64,000 nt of DNA, taken from Ascaris suum. Its lineage: Eukaryota; Nematoda; Chromadorea; Rhabditida; Ascarididae. Below, one piece after another: positions 40,601 through 53,300 of the stretch (position 1 is its first letter; every line of letters starts with the position of its first letter). The notes under the pieces are model-generated. The model was given only the letters and a program-made list of their open reading frames with translations. It did not search any database and was not told the origin of the DNA. A program made the translations under genes and the position numbers. The stretch is taken from the NCBI GenBank assembly GCA_013433145.1, contig CM024186.1:1488001-1552000 (forward strand), given 5' to 3'.

Positions 40601-43600
40601 GAGGTCGAGGTACCCAAGTGCAACCTTTGCTTACAGGTTTTATTTTCATCGATTTATTCCAGTTTCACTTAACTAAGGATGTTTGAGGTATGATCCAAGG
40701 CGATTCGTTCGTTCGTATAGATGATGACAGTTCTTTGTGCGATCCATTAAGCAGTATCTTGTTTTAGACTCATAAGGATGGTTTATGCTGAGTGTTAAGT
40801 TTTTAGTGAGGTTAAACACCGATATTTAAGCTTTGTCTTGCCTGTTGCGTTGTTTTTGAGAGATGGTGTCTACGTTTCATGTTTTATTACAGGAACTTGT
40901 AATAAATGCAAGGTTGACAGAGAAATACGGCGAAGATTTTGGCATATCGCTACCTGATGAGCATCATATCCGATGTGCCAAATTCGAAACGATACATACT
41001 TCAGAATCGGCACTCGACAGATGTAAGTTCATTAGTGTGTGTTCATTTTCTCGGTAGTAATTGCGCGGTGAAGAGATCAAAGAAGAGTCATTTTTATTCA
41101 CGGACCTAATGCGAACTCGTGTTCTTCTTAGTGCTTTTAAGTGATGGCTGACGAAGATAGGCATGTAAACGGTCAAAATTTGGTGAATTGTATTCTTGAT
41201 TAGCTTTGCCCTTGCCCTCGGTGACTGCGTAGTGAATTTCAATTTATATGAGAACGGTGTTTGTCGCTGTTTTGCAGTCTTGTTCGAAATGTTCTGCTTC
41301 AAAATCTTTTAGTATAGATTAACCACACTTAACCTGAGCTAGCTTCTGTGGGCGAAAAGTCGAGCGCTTAACACAGTTTTAGCGTGAAGCAGGTGAATTT
41401 AACGATGTTATTTTTATAGTTGTTCAAGCTCTAGTCTTAATATTATCCCGTGCGTTTCAATAAATATAAAGACGTCATTTACGGTCGACTCTTTTAAATT
41501 CATTTGATGAAGTAATGGCAGGTATAATGAGACTTGGCTTGCAGTTATGTGAGACGTTAATTAAATAAAGAAACGTTGAGTATCAAGAATTCCAGTAATA
41601 GAGAGTAACGCTTCAGTGATCGAAAGACGCCTAAGGCGATTGCAAGCAGGTGGTGAAAATGTGGACGCTTATTTAAGCGATGAAAACGATGATGAAGATG
41701 ATCGGAGTTTTGGTGCGGGACCGGAAGCATACCTCAACAGTCGGATGAGTTTCGGTGAGCATTTTGGTGCATTTTTTTTCCAACCCGTAGTTTTTTGTTT
41801 CTTTATTTTTCTTGCTCTTTGATGGAGGGAAATTTGGCAAATAGCAAAGACAGGAGTGCAGAGGTTTTCCATTATACTGGCTTATCGTTTCATTTAAAAA
41901 TACGGACCTGCGAAATTTTTCCCGAATGAAACGTTTCCAGGAAATTTTTAGATTTGCAAGGATTCTGGAATTTGACCTAAACCTCTGTCAGTGAAATAAC
42001 TTCCGCACACTTCAGCATCTGCTGCGCAGCACTCCTATCAGTGGTCGAGGCTTCCCCATCATTCCCCAAAGGAGTGGAGTTGTACCGTTTTCCCTTCAAT
42101 GCTGATTGCTCGCTATGAATTCTATCGCACATTCTAGTTGCTGTTCAAAGAAATACGATACGGTAAATCGGCTTACAAAAAGCGGTGGGGTTCGGCAGTT
42201 TTGTGGAGGGTTCAGAATTTTGTAGGAGGAGGTAATTCGCATGAACATTGGGTTTTGTTGGTTCATTGCGTCAACTCTGGTGACCTTGATCTGTTTTCCT
42301 GTAGCGCACGAATGGGTATTGGAAGCAATTTGTTTTACCTTTCCTATATACAACCTCGATCCCATTCTCGGAGAAAGCGGGACAACATTTTGACGATCTG
42401 CGAGAAAAATGATTACCCAGCACGAGATTTTAAAGCAAGAGCAGGGTGTTCTGCTGGTTGTAGAGAAGTGATTATGCGCTGGAAATGGGAATATTGGATC
42501 CCGAAAGACATCCACATCCAGTTTCCTATGATACCCGGCGGTAGGCACACTCCACGTACCTTTTGCAGTTGTCTCTTTGGGGAATCAGTTCCAAGACTTC
42601 AAAATGAGCACAATAATATAGATCGGTGAGCAGAGTCGTCGGTTGATCGGTGCAGTTAAGGTCTCGACACAGTAGAATTGTATGCTACCTCTTACATTTT
42701 CCACGGAATGAAGAGGTTGTATTTGCAGGTCGTCGTAGTAAGCCGAAGCGTCATTTCATTATGCCAGCATTGCGACAGGCGGCTCCCATTGGAAGCAAAT
42801 ATGTCGAACCTGTGACTGAGTGCCATTGGAAGTGCAAACTTTGCAAAGGCGACATCCTTGCAGCGGTTATTTCGGCGGGCGCTATTCGGCATTTCCGTAC
42901 GGTTCATCCTGAAGAACTCGAGCATATGCAGTACGAGCTTTGCAAGGTGCTTCCAGTTGATCATTCTGCTTGTACTAGACTGCCTTTCAAACTTCGTGCA
43001 TGTATTTTCGTTTTATTGGTTTAGTGAGGAAGGTGTAAAGTGGATTTTTTTTTGTTTAAGCAGTTGCTGGGTGAGAAAGGTTATTGTGATGACCGTAAGA
43101 GCGTTTTAATGTTGGGATTTCAGGCACGGCTGGAACGTGTATCTGATGGCTGCATGGAGTTCGTGCATCCGCAGCTGATCGAATGCCTTGTTTGCAATAT
43201 GACTTATGCGCTGCATAAACCGTACAACATGTGTCGTGCCATCCGTCACCTCAAATCAAAGCATCCGGACATGATGCCGGAATATGCGGGCATGAGGGAT
43301 CATGAGAAGGTGAATGTGGTTTGCTTGTTCATTTATTCGGCTTTTTTTTGCTATTGCTATGTTTGTGAATCGATGAAGGGGACATGGGATACCGACGTTC
43401 GTGCTGTATTTCGTCATTACCGATCGAGACTTGTGCAGTTTCATATGTGTGTTTTTGAGAAGGATTCTTCTGTTTTTAAAGACGGCCATATGTGTGATGT
43501 TTACAGTTTTCCTCTTCGATTTTGAGATTATTTGTGTGAAGAGAAAATCTCAAGCAATATGAGCACTAAGGGAGCTTGTGACTGTATAAATTTCTCAAGT

Positions 43601-46161
43601 GCCTGCAAATCACTTTGTTTTATGAAGTAATGTTTGCAGGGTTTGAAGCAGAGAAGGCAGACAAGAATTGATGAACGAATCAGAAGTGGAGGCCGCAGCT
43701 TTGGTTAGTCTCGTTTTTGAAGTTATGTTAGCATGATATTGCGATGCTGTTGCATATTTTGCATGATTTTCTGACCCTATCACTTTGAACGTAGAGTTCC
43801 GCTTGAAAGGTTTTCAGAGCTTTATTTTTTATTTACCGTTTCAATGAGCAGTTCTCAAAAATGTGATCTTCGAAACGATGTTTCCTCTGCAGAATAAATG
43901 CTAAATTTTATGATAGGGTAGGTGCTACAAGCAGCTGAAAAATTTTCTACGTTTACTTAAGAGAGCGTTTTCATTCAGAAATAAAAAAGAGGTAAGAAAT
44001 TGGTGCTCAAATGATTGATGAAAATGAATAAGATCTGTCGATTTCTACGAATTCAGATGAGACAGTCGACGAGAACGGCTTCATAACGGACCCGGAGACG
44101 ATCGCCATGCTTAAAGCTCAATACAACGTCGATTTTCAAAGGGTACGACACTCAAGAGTTATTTCATATAACTTTCATTTGTCATCTGAGTAAACCTCTT
44201 TTTGACATGGAAACTGAATATGACCTTAGTTTTTGTTGCATTCCCAAGTTTTTCTGATGTGTGATGTACTCAAAGTTGCGTGAAATTTGGTTCCTAAAAT
44301 TCGATTTTCTAAGGTAATATGCCGCTGATAAAGTTGGTTGTTGCGGGTAGTAAGTTACACAGTTCTTGTTAAGTCTGCATCTTTGGGCTTACGTCCTGTT
44401 ACATCCAGTTAGACGAACCCACATCTTTCTGCTCACGGTTTGGAGTCATGCCCACATCTGGAAGTTCCATAGAATTTTTGTCTGTTCAGTTTACGTTATT
44501 GAAAGAAATCATCCTATGCTTATGTGGTTATGTATCAGACTAACGTCTTTACTTGATAGGGAAAGCAATACGCAGAGGCCTCTGTCTGTTGACATTTGGG
44601 ATGCTTAAGCTCTGCGTATTGCTTTCCAAGACGCAAGGAAGCAGTTTTTTGTTGGATGGTGCATCGTTTTCTCCTTTGTTTTTTCTACACGCTTCTCTTC
44701 GAGAGGGTCGTCCTTTGTCGAAATTCAGATGTGTAGCGCGTGTTGCCTTCACCACTTGGTGAGCAGTGAATTTTACGCTCGTTTATGAAAATGCGTGGAG
44801 CAGCATAAGTTTAGTTTTGTGCCGTTTTGGTGTACGCACTTATGTCGATCCCTGTACACCACAGGTGGTGTAGTTGCGTTTGTAAGTTAGGGTTATTGTT
44901 TGCAGGTGCAAGCATTGGAGGGCTCGGATGGTGAACGCGTTTACGTGCTTATGGGTGAGGGTGAAGAAATCGATGCCGAGACTGCTGAGCAGTTGGCAGC
45001 TTCACTTTCGAGTGGCGAGATTCTGGCAGAAAGCAGTCAGCAAACAGCTGAAGAAGAATCTCAGCAGAAATCATTGGAGGTGAGTTTTAATGCAGTTGTT
45101 TTGGGAGAGGTAAAATATAATTTAAAGGTTTTGTCTATGATTTTTACACCTCTTCATGGAGGTTTGATAGACCTCTTAGAATATTATTCAGTGCCTTTTT
45201 TAATAAGAAGGCCTTCACGAGACAAGGAGGAAACTCATTTTGCGTTGTGGCTATATACGAGTGATTGAAGGACTCGAGGTGTATAGTTCATTGTTGATAA
45301 TTGAAATCATCTGTGCTATTTCGTTATAAGCTAGTTTTCAGCATCAGGACAACGAGCCTTCATCGTCCACTGAGCAATTCCCGGCAGAATCAGAAGCACA
45401 GCAGGGCGCAGCAGGTATCATGTTTTCATCAGTTAGTCGTAATGGCATTCGAAGAAGTAGATTTCCTTGTCGGGCGATCGAGGTAAAAGGTAGTGCGATA
45501 AGAGCATAAATGGTCCATTTCAGGCCTTGCTACGGTCAGAAGAAATACAGATGTGCTGAAGTTCACTTCACTTACTAAATGTGCTTGGCCTTGCTCTGCA
45601 GAGTGCGTCTCGGGGGATTCTTTAATTGCCATGAGAATGAGTCTAAACTGTGGATGCTTAGAGAGGTTGTTTCAGCTGCGCGCATGGAAGAGCGTATACT
45701 CCTAGCAGTCATGAATGTATATTTTTAAGGATCCGTGGAATGGCGGATGCTCAGGAAGGACCTACAGGTGCGATCCCTTTTCGAGAAGCATACCTCACCT
45801 CCAGTGATTTTTCAGTGAGAGTGCATAAATTCCCTGGGGATTGTCTGAAGGTAATATAGCAGGCGTTGTCCTCTCCGGGACCCCTTGTAGGATATCTATA
45901 CTCAACTGAGGTAATAGTAGGGCGATGTTGCTTGCTAGAAGCAACGAAAGCGTTATAAATAGTCCAAGGAGAAGAATGTTTATGGTGCGTTAATTAGTTT
46001 TGCTGTGTTTGGTTCCGTGAACAAGAAATGTTGGTATGGTGATTGAAAGATTTGCAGATAGAGAGGGAGAAAAGTCGGATGAAGGCGAGGGACAGATGGC
46101 AGCCGAAGGCGGCCATAGATTTGATGGGACGGAGTTCGTTGGCGAGCCGGAGTATCTCTGA
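28655..46161 (+). CDS. Large nuclear protein with five BED-like zinc fingers, 28 exons
   Basis: Exons (phase continuous throughout): 28655-28694, 28949-29123, 29915-30012, 30533-30624, 31695-31865, 32266-32455, 33337-33687, 34115-34184, 34988-35083, 35509-35601, 36024-36102, 36573-36729, 36945-37117, 37638-37737, 37903-38078, 38649-38816, 39030-39113, 39751-39906, 40445-40636, 40893-41022, 41617-41754, 42729-42946, 43124-43309, 43640-43703, 44057-44142, 44906-45079, 45342-45414, 46058-46161. Total 3834 bases, 1277 residues. The N-terminal half is charged and probably disordered: Arg-rich patches (SRRIRRN, SSRQRKPTARFF), an NLS-like QAKKSR and acidic runs near 486-595. Five CxxC...Hx4HP fingers lie at about 664-1097, and the tail is acidic. 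BED-type fingers bind DNA, so a chromatin or transcription role is inferred. I do not recognise the orthologue. The first exon and the 36573 acceptor (ttggag) are the least certain. AATAAA is at 46884. Confidence 0.85.
30013..30532 (+). other. GC-AG intron in the zinc-finger gene
   Basis: The third intron starts with GCATGT after CACAG G and ends with ttttgtag. Using GC keeps phase 1 and gives SQGKNVQSARKR. The nearest GT (four bases on) would place a stop codon immediately after the junction. GC-AG introns are a known minor class handled by the major spliceosome, with a strong exon-side AG as here. Confidence 0.75.
37903..43309 (+). other. Zinc-finger-coding block of the large gene
   Basis: Five modules with CxxC at residues 664/667, 784/787, 853/856, 1012/1015 and 1070/1073. 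Each is followed after 12, 17, 11, 15 or 17 residues by H-x4-H-P: HLPSQHP, HFNAWHP, HFSEVHP, HFRTVHP, HLKSKHP. The last, AIRHLKSKHPD, is typical of BED fingers, which many hAT transposases also carry. Each of the five sits wholly inside one exon (15, 18, 19, 22, 23), which suggests duplication of an exon-sized unit. An extra CNLC at 882-885 at the end of exon 19 may be part of a sixth, degenerate finger. Linkers are long (66-156 residues) except between fingers two and three and between four and five. Confidence 0.75.
44560..44627. repeat. 18-bp perfect inverted repeat with 32-bp loop, intronic
   Basis: GGAAAGCAATACGCAGAG at 44560-44577 and its exact reverse complement at 44610-44627, inside the intron between exons 25 and 26 of the zinc-finger gene. 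A transcript of either strand would form an 18-bp stem. It could be a small-RNA hairpin, a MITE remnant or chance, but an 18-bp perfect match this close is not expected by chance. Confidence 0.9.
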
Positions 46162-49100
46162 ATGGGGTATTCAATCTGTCAGGTTTTTTAAACTTTCTCA
46201 CGTCAATTTGGTTACCTTAAGTTGTTTGGTTTAATCTACTATATTTTAGTAAAAAAGTAACAACCAACATTTGGTAGTGGAAAATGCTGAACGGCAAAAA
46301 CCCTGCGAAAAGTGGAGGACGCTGATGAAAACGACGTGGAAAGATAGGTGGATATCGCTGAGTGGAGGGGAAAGATGTGCCAGATCTAGTGTTCGTGTTT
46401 TTCTGAGTCGTGATACAGTTCGACATATTGGTTCATGAATCCATTCTTAGAGAGTCGACGAATACCTTCAAAAATGCCACCTCTTAAAAACATACCGAAC
46501 AGATTATCCGATACGCGGTGAATGTGATTTGCATTTGCAATAATTGAGTGGACAATCATAGATAATGACAGCTGTTGATGTAATATCCTTCGTTTTGGTC
46601 TCTTTGATATCCCTCATCTTTCCGCCGATATTCGCTGTGCGGTGATTGAGCGAGATGTATGCGTTTATTCGACTCGTTGTGTCCTTCTGCTGTATCGGGT
46701 TCTCGTTAAGAGGATGTTTATTGAAGGTGCTCTCAAAGACTCTCTCTTTTCGACTATTACGGGTCTCTCATTTATCTCTTTATCTTTACGAGCGTTCTCG
46801 TGATGGGAATTTCCAACCCAACGGTGAGCAGTTGGTTTTTTTTTCATGTGAATGAGTAGTGTGGCAGCATTATATGATTCACAAATAAATATAGCATTTG
46901 TTTGCTTTTTTGCTGGATTGAAGTTCATTCAGAATGTAATCTGTTCAGCCTACAGTTACGTAGAAATAGCGATGAAGATGTATTCATTGTTTTTACTCTC
47001 AAATGGCTTTTAAAAATGTCGCTGAATGAACTTCTGTTATCTGTTTTAAAAAAATAAGTACTGGCACAAATGGTTTTGCTGTCAGTTAAAATATATTGTT
47101 GTTTCAGAATTTGAGTCCCCTAGATGACTGATAAATCCTTTTTAGGGGGATTTGGTAGTATGGTTTGTAAGCCCGATACGACGTAGGCACCGTTGAATTG
47201 ACGCTGTCCGAAAATTGTTGTCGTATAACGCCTTTATTTATAAGATGATTAAGCGTAGTAAAGAAATAGTGGTCAGGTGAAGTGTTTGCGTCAAGTCAAT
47301 GAGTTTCTGGATCATGAAGTTGCTAAGAGGACGGCGTGTTGCTGTTCCGTCCCGCTTTCCCAATTTCTTTTGATGGAAAAAAGAAGGATCTTTTGCATCC
47401 GACAGGATGTAACACAGGAGAAAACTCGTCATTGAGCATCACTGAAGTTTAATGTAGAGGGATTTTCTGAATTTGGGAAGATTCCCGAAAACCATCACAT
47501 GTAAAGGTTCTAGGAACATTTGTTGAGATGGCATCTGTGGCCTTCTCTGAACTCTGCACGAAAGCTGTGGATATAGGGGTTTCCGTAGATATATGAAGAT
47601 CCTCGAGAGCGTCCACATGCTGACTGACACCTTCGGATGCAAGGCATGTCTAAATATTTCTTGAGTCTTCTCTTGCGGTAGCTTGAGGGATATTGGCTGT
47701 TGCAGATGATGTTCTGGGATGGGCAAGCGAAGCGTATTTGGAAACACAGAGATGGCAGAGGCAGTTCAGCATTATTGAACTAAAGCAGGTTGATTCTACC
47801 TGCTTTTACGGGAAGGATCCAAAAAGGGCGTTTTTATAGTGCTGGGTTGTCAGAGTAATAGAGGTTGAATGTGGCCAAGTTTTTCTTGTGGCCTTGCAGA
47901 ATATCACACCTCAGAGGATCGAATTGTTGATTACCTAGAAAGTTTTCTGCTCGCTATGCATTTGTTTTATTTTTAGGCAGTTGACGCGAATCTGTATTTT
48001 ATGTGTATGGGAGTGACGCTGTGCACATTCGAAAACACCTCCGACACCCTGCAGTCGCTTAAATCTGCAATGTGAATGTTCTTCTTTCATTCAAGGAAAT
48101 TGTCTTCTTTTTTTCGCTTTTTGCTATTTCGTGAAATTACAGAAGCCGTGGGGAGATTTTTCTCAGGGGAAATAGGAGAGGCGGAACAAGCTACCGGAAA
48201 ATAAAAGCGAAAACGGCAAAAATATAACTGTTGGAAAGCTGAATGTATCTCCCAATGATGGGAACGATTTAAACGCTGTCAATAAGTCTGTAATTTTGCC
48301 ATTTTACGGTGGTAGACTTCACCTTGAAAATCCTTTGTGACTAGCAGTTTATGCGACTATGATGTTTATTCACGTTGTTTTTTTTTATACTTGTCGCTTC
48401 ACGTAACATCGTTGTATTCTTGAAGGTATGTGTTATTGAGTCAGTATGTTTTAGCGCATTCTAAAGTTCGTTGTTGAAGTCACTAGTTTTTGGATGCAAA
48501 AATTGTGTGCCGAGCATCTAAATCAAGTTTTTCATTCCGACCTGATGAGGTTGTCCGGTAGGAGGGCACAGATGAACTGCAACAGCAATTTAGTGAAGGA
48601 GGTTTTAGATGCTGTGCATCTGTTCATCGGTTCATTGTTTGTCTTGTTTGAACAATCGATCCTTGTCCATCTTTTCGAATCCATTCATTTCATACGTATT
48701 CATTCAGTCGATATGTTCTTTATTTTGAATAAATTTCTCGGTGCTTCGTTTTTAACACATCTTTGAGGAATATGGTGCTGTCTAAATGCGCTAGTATTAG
48801 TAACTGTAACAAACTTCGTTCCGCTGATATCTCGGTCATGTGCTTTTTTTTGATATGCCGATCAAAGAGGACCTAGGAATATCTCGTACTTTCGCAGCAC
48901 TTTGTATCGCCCATCGTTATCGTTACCATCCATAGCGGTTCCATATAGGACCCGAGCATTCCAAGAACGCTTCTACCTTAATACGGCATAGCATATATTG
49001 AGAGTTATTTAAATTTCTCGAATTTCGACAGTATAGTCATCACCTTCGGTGGATGGGTGTTGTTGTTACTGGATCGTTTGTAGTATAACGCGCGAGGCCA

Positions 49101-50232
49101 TTTGATTACAACGTAACTGCGCCGCACATCAGCTCGAGTAGATCAATACAATGGATATGTAGCCAAGAACGTTATCGTCGAGGTTGTTATATACGTAGAT
49201 GTGCCACTGTATATGTTTTCCGGAGTCTCAACAAAAATTTGTAAACAAATCCCTAGCCATGGGATTTCGTGGTAAAATCTTTTGTTCCGGATATGTTCTC
49301 GAGCCAACTTAGACGACCATTATAATAGTCAGTGCGTTTGTGCTTGGAGGTTTTCGATATTTCCCGCAGTTGTGTGTTCGCCTAGTTGGCGATGATGTCC
49401 GCTTGATGTGGGCGTTATATTCAAGCAATAGATATAAATGTGGAAGCAAAACCGGATTTTGCAACGATTGGAACGGTAATATCCGCTTTGGGAAAGCTCA
49501 TGGTTTGCAAAATTCGTGCGTCGTTGCGTTTTGTTGATTAGAACCGGATTCCTTTTTTTTTTCAAAAATTGCTTCAGAGTGCAAAATTCACCTTGCTGCT
49601 GACTAATTTTAATCATTCAAGCTTTCATCCGGTTAGAAACGCATCTTTTGTCTCCGAGATCAGGCTTGATATAGTTGATGATTCGCAAACCAGATTAACG
49701 CTGAATCAGCTGCGTTAGAGGCGGTCGACGAATAGAAAAGGGTGGAATAGATCGATCGCATTTTTTCCGCTGAGTTGAAAGACATTCGGCGAATGGAGAA
49801 AAAAAAAGTCGAATAAAAAGAGGAGCTTTTACTACCTCCAAGGGGATATCACATTTACTGTGGCAACAGTGGGTTAATAATATTGTTTGGTGCCCTGCAA
49901 AATATGGTGGAAATGATAGGACTTGGTAGCGACGTTTCCACTTATGCATACAACGGAAGGTAATAATTGACCTTATAGATGCAGCTCTGTTATTCCTAGG
50001 CATAAATGAATAAATTAGAATACGCAGAAGAATTTTGGCAACCATACTGTTTAAGAAGAACGGCTAAGGGTAGTGAAAGCAAATAACATAGACTGGCATA
50101 TTGGTACTAACATCAGTGCAATTTTCTTGTAGATGTGAAGGAACGTCTCTTAAGTTCGCACGAAACGTAGACTAGAACAGGATAGGATGGATGCCCCCCG
50201 CAGACGCATCAACGCCATTCTAATTGTTTTAG
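46162..50232. other. Gene-poor but compositionally gene-like interval
   Basis: GC resembles the preceding gene, not the AT-rich flanks. It holds the probable 3' UTR (AATAAA at 46884). Several coding-like pieces with acceptors do not join into a gene: 46278-46347 plus (ENAERQKPCEKWRTLMKTTW), which could follow exon 27 in phase 1 as an alternative end; 48176-48340 plus (55 codons, including KNITVGKLNVSPNDGNDLNA, ending TGA); and 47440-47650 minus (open, ending KIPLH and stop). They may be decayed exons or alternative 3' exons. Confidence 0.35.
50221..50232 (+). promoter_or_regulatory. Probable trans-splice or first-intron acceptor
   Basis: A strong acceptor, taattgttttag, lies 83 bases before the ATG of the secreted-protein gene at 50316. 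No upstream coding exon is evident, so a spliced leader is the likely partner. Confidence 0.4.
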
Positions 50233-50315
50233 GTCAGCAGTGCGGCGATAACATCGTTGTGCGTTTGAGTATCTGAGCACAGGTGCGCTCAGGTGTCGCT
50301 TCTGTATTGTGCTGA

Positions 50316-53300
50316 ATGCCGCGAGTGACAACCACCACCCGTCGGCTACTTCCCACCTTGACAGTTTGCATCATTCGCATCACCCTACTTCTATTATCTT
50401 TATTACATCTGTCGAACGCTCAAGATCATGCTGAAGTGGACATACGTGTGTCAGGAGCATGTAGTCCAAGTTCGTTTTTTTGTGTTTTTACATTCTTAGC
50501 TGATTCTGAAGTGTTCTTGAATCTCAGGTTGGCTTAGCATTACACTTCACTAATGACGCAAAAAATCTTGGGAACACCAGGAAAATGAAACATCCAATGA
50601 ACCGAAGTTTGCATTAACAAATTTTTGTACTCATTGATTTTATGATGCGTTTAACTGTTGTTGTCCTTCATATATCGACGTTTAGACTTGATGTGGTTTT
50701 CACTTTTCATTATCAGTTAACAAATTTTGCGCATACTTTCAAAGGTATAGAATATTTTATACAATGATTTCAGTTAAAATAAACGTTATTTTGTTAAGTA
50801 AAGTAATTTAATTAAGTAATTGAGAAACGAAGTTAAGTAAAGTAATTGTACTGTCGAATATATTCATCAATGGGCATCAATATTAGTATACTTTAGATTT
50901 CTATTTCTTGATAAATTTCTCGTTTAAAATTTATTATTTACTAATTGAAGGAAATATTATTACAACATATGATTGCAATATGAGAAACTCGTTCGATTTA
51001 TTCGAATGATTTCAACGTTGTAAACAAACATTTTTTTCAGCGTTCAAAGATCATTGATGGATTTATTAGCTATACAATTTGTTTTTATTATTTTAGCCTT
51101 TTTATTATATTGGCTTCTAGTTATTAAAGTTGAATAGCGTAATAGTTTGTCTTATATAACGCAAATTATGTTAGCCACGTTATGTGGTAAATATAACAGA
51201 GTTAAAGTAAAGATTCGACGAAAGATAGTATTATGGGAAATATCTGAATTGATTGCCATTCTCCTAATACCTCATGTATTGTTCTGTCAGTGAATTAATT
51301 CTTCGAGGCTGTAAATAAAATAAACTATCAATGTAATGGCGAATAATGAAGTGAAAGAAAACCAAACGATGGGCTTTTGATGGAATCGTCGAATAGGGGG
51401 GGGGGGGGGGATCTTAAATGTGTTCCATTTTGTCGGCTACCTTGCCGATCTTGTCTTAAGGAAAAATGTGAACAAAATATGGTTTTTCCCCGATATTCAT
51501 CTGATCACCTGACGATCCGTCGATTTGCCAAGAGTGGACGCTCTTCTGTCAAGTTCTATTCGCTCCTATTCCGCGCGTTGCCCCGACATATGAATACGAA
51601 TCTTCTTTCCTCATTTTAAGCGCCATCGAAAGTCCCAACAAAGTTCCAGCAAGGATATTTGGTACATCCGACACTTTTATGTAGGAGATACGAAGAGAAC
51701 TTGTTGAAAATTAAGGGAACCACAGCAAATTTATTTAAACTCGACAACAAAAAATTTTTATTCGTCTAAACTACGAAATTTCGACATATATTGTGGTACT
51801 TCGATCTATTTTGGCTGTGCAACTATTTTATAGCAGTATAAATGACGGTGTAGAAAAAAGGTCGTGGAAAACAAAAAAAATTGCTGAATGAGCCGAAGTG
51901 AATTTACTTCTCTGAAAGAAACATTCGCCGATGACCCAATTGCCTCATTGAACTTCATGATGGATCGTCGTATCGATCTATCCATCGCGTAATGTACATT
52001 TATCGGCATTGATTGGCTGCGATATCGACCCATTGATTTGGTTGTAATTCTCGAAGCGTTGAATATCGAATACACTGATTACCTATTGCACAATTATTCA
52101 CCTAAGATGATCTAATTACAAAAGGTTGGAGGAAGGAGTCACTGCTGATGTAAATTATGACCGCTGTTGAGAATCTTGAATTGACGGACGAGGTGAGGTC
52201 GATAAGGAGAATGGTCGAACAGAGAGATTTTAAGTTGCTGCAGCAATACCTTTGACGATGAATTGCTGATCATGGGAATCGCTGCTGTGTCAGATGACTG
52301 TCATTATCGGTATTTTGCTTTTAAAGAATAGCCTACGCCCCTTTTAAGTTCATTAACTCTTCTTTCGTTATTCAAACAGCGATGAGGTGCCAAAACTGCT
52401 CAATACCACATCCTTGAGTCGTTGCAATTATTTCCGCATAACATATCTTGTTGATCAGAATTTCGTCCGGTGTGCTATTTGAACTGCTAGAATCTGTGGT
52501 GTATTTTGTTAGTTACGAGCATGATATTGCTTTTTGCTGTGACTTACCACCACATAACTTAGATCTTTATGAAGGCTTCATTGACCAATGCTCGACGAGA
52601 TTCACATTACAGGTTTTGAGGCATAAATATTACAAATTGGAGAGAGTTACTTGAGTTGTTGCACTACTTATCATCAACACATTAAAACACAATGCTAAAT
52701 ATAATATCTGTTCAATGGAACGGTTTTAATTAATAACGATATAGTTGGTTACTGCTTGAACAATCAAGTTTACTTGTTACTATCGGACATCTTTCTAGGT
52801 TCAACGAATGCATTGGTCACTACAACTAATGACTATGCACTCATTGAAAACATAGAATATTCTAAACAATTTTTTAGCTCAAGGAAGTTGAAATTTTTAT
52901 CATATTTGCTAATGCAAATTTCTCGTTGATTTTCAGTCCCATTATCAGAGGTCAGTTGAAATTCGTCTAGATTCCATGGCCTCCTATTTTCGAGACTATG
53001 AATATCAATAGCAATCTTGAACCTCTAACTTTTTTTTGCCACGTTCGTAATACTCTCCTCTTCATTAACGTTGGACAACTATCAAGTTTTGAAAAAAGTT
53101 TCTTTTAGTAGCTGCACCAGCGCTCATTTGGTTAACGAATTATGCCTGGGTTGTCAGCTCAATTCTGCATTCTCAATTACTCTTCGTGTCCTGTTCTCAC
53201 TATTCTTCTAGATCATGAGTCGGTAATTACCTCAGGAGCTTGTGGCTGCAAAGATTCAAAAGATAGAGCTAACTTTTTAAGACAAACCTTACTTTTTCTG

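Noticed and set aside
47439..47747. 102-codon minus-strand frame
   Set aside because: Neighbouring frames look equally coding-like, no start or splice context fits, and the product is not recognised. Noted only within the 46.2-50.2 kb interval.
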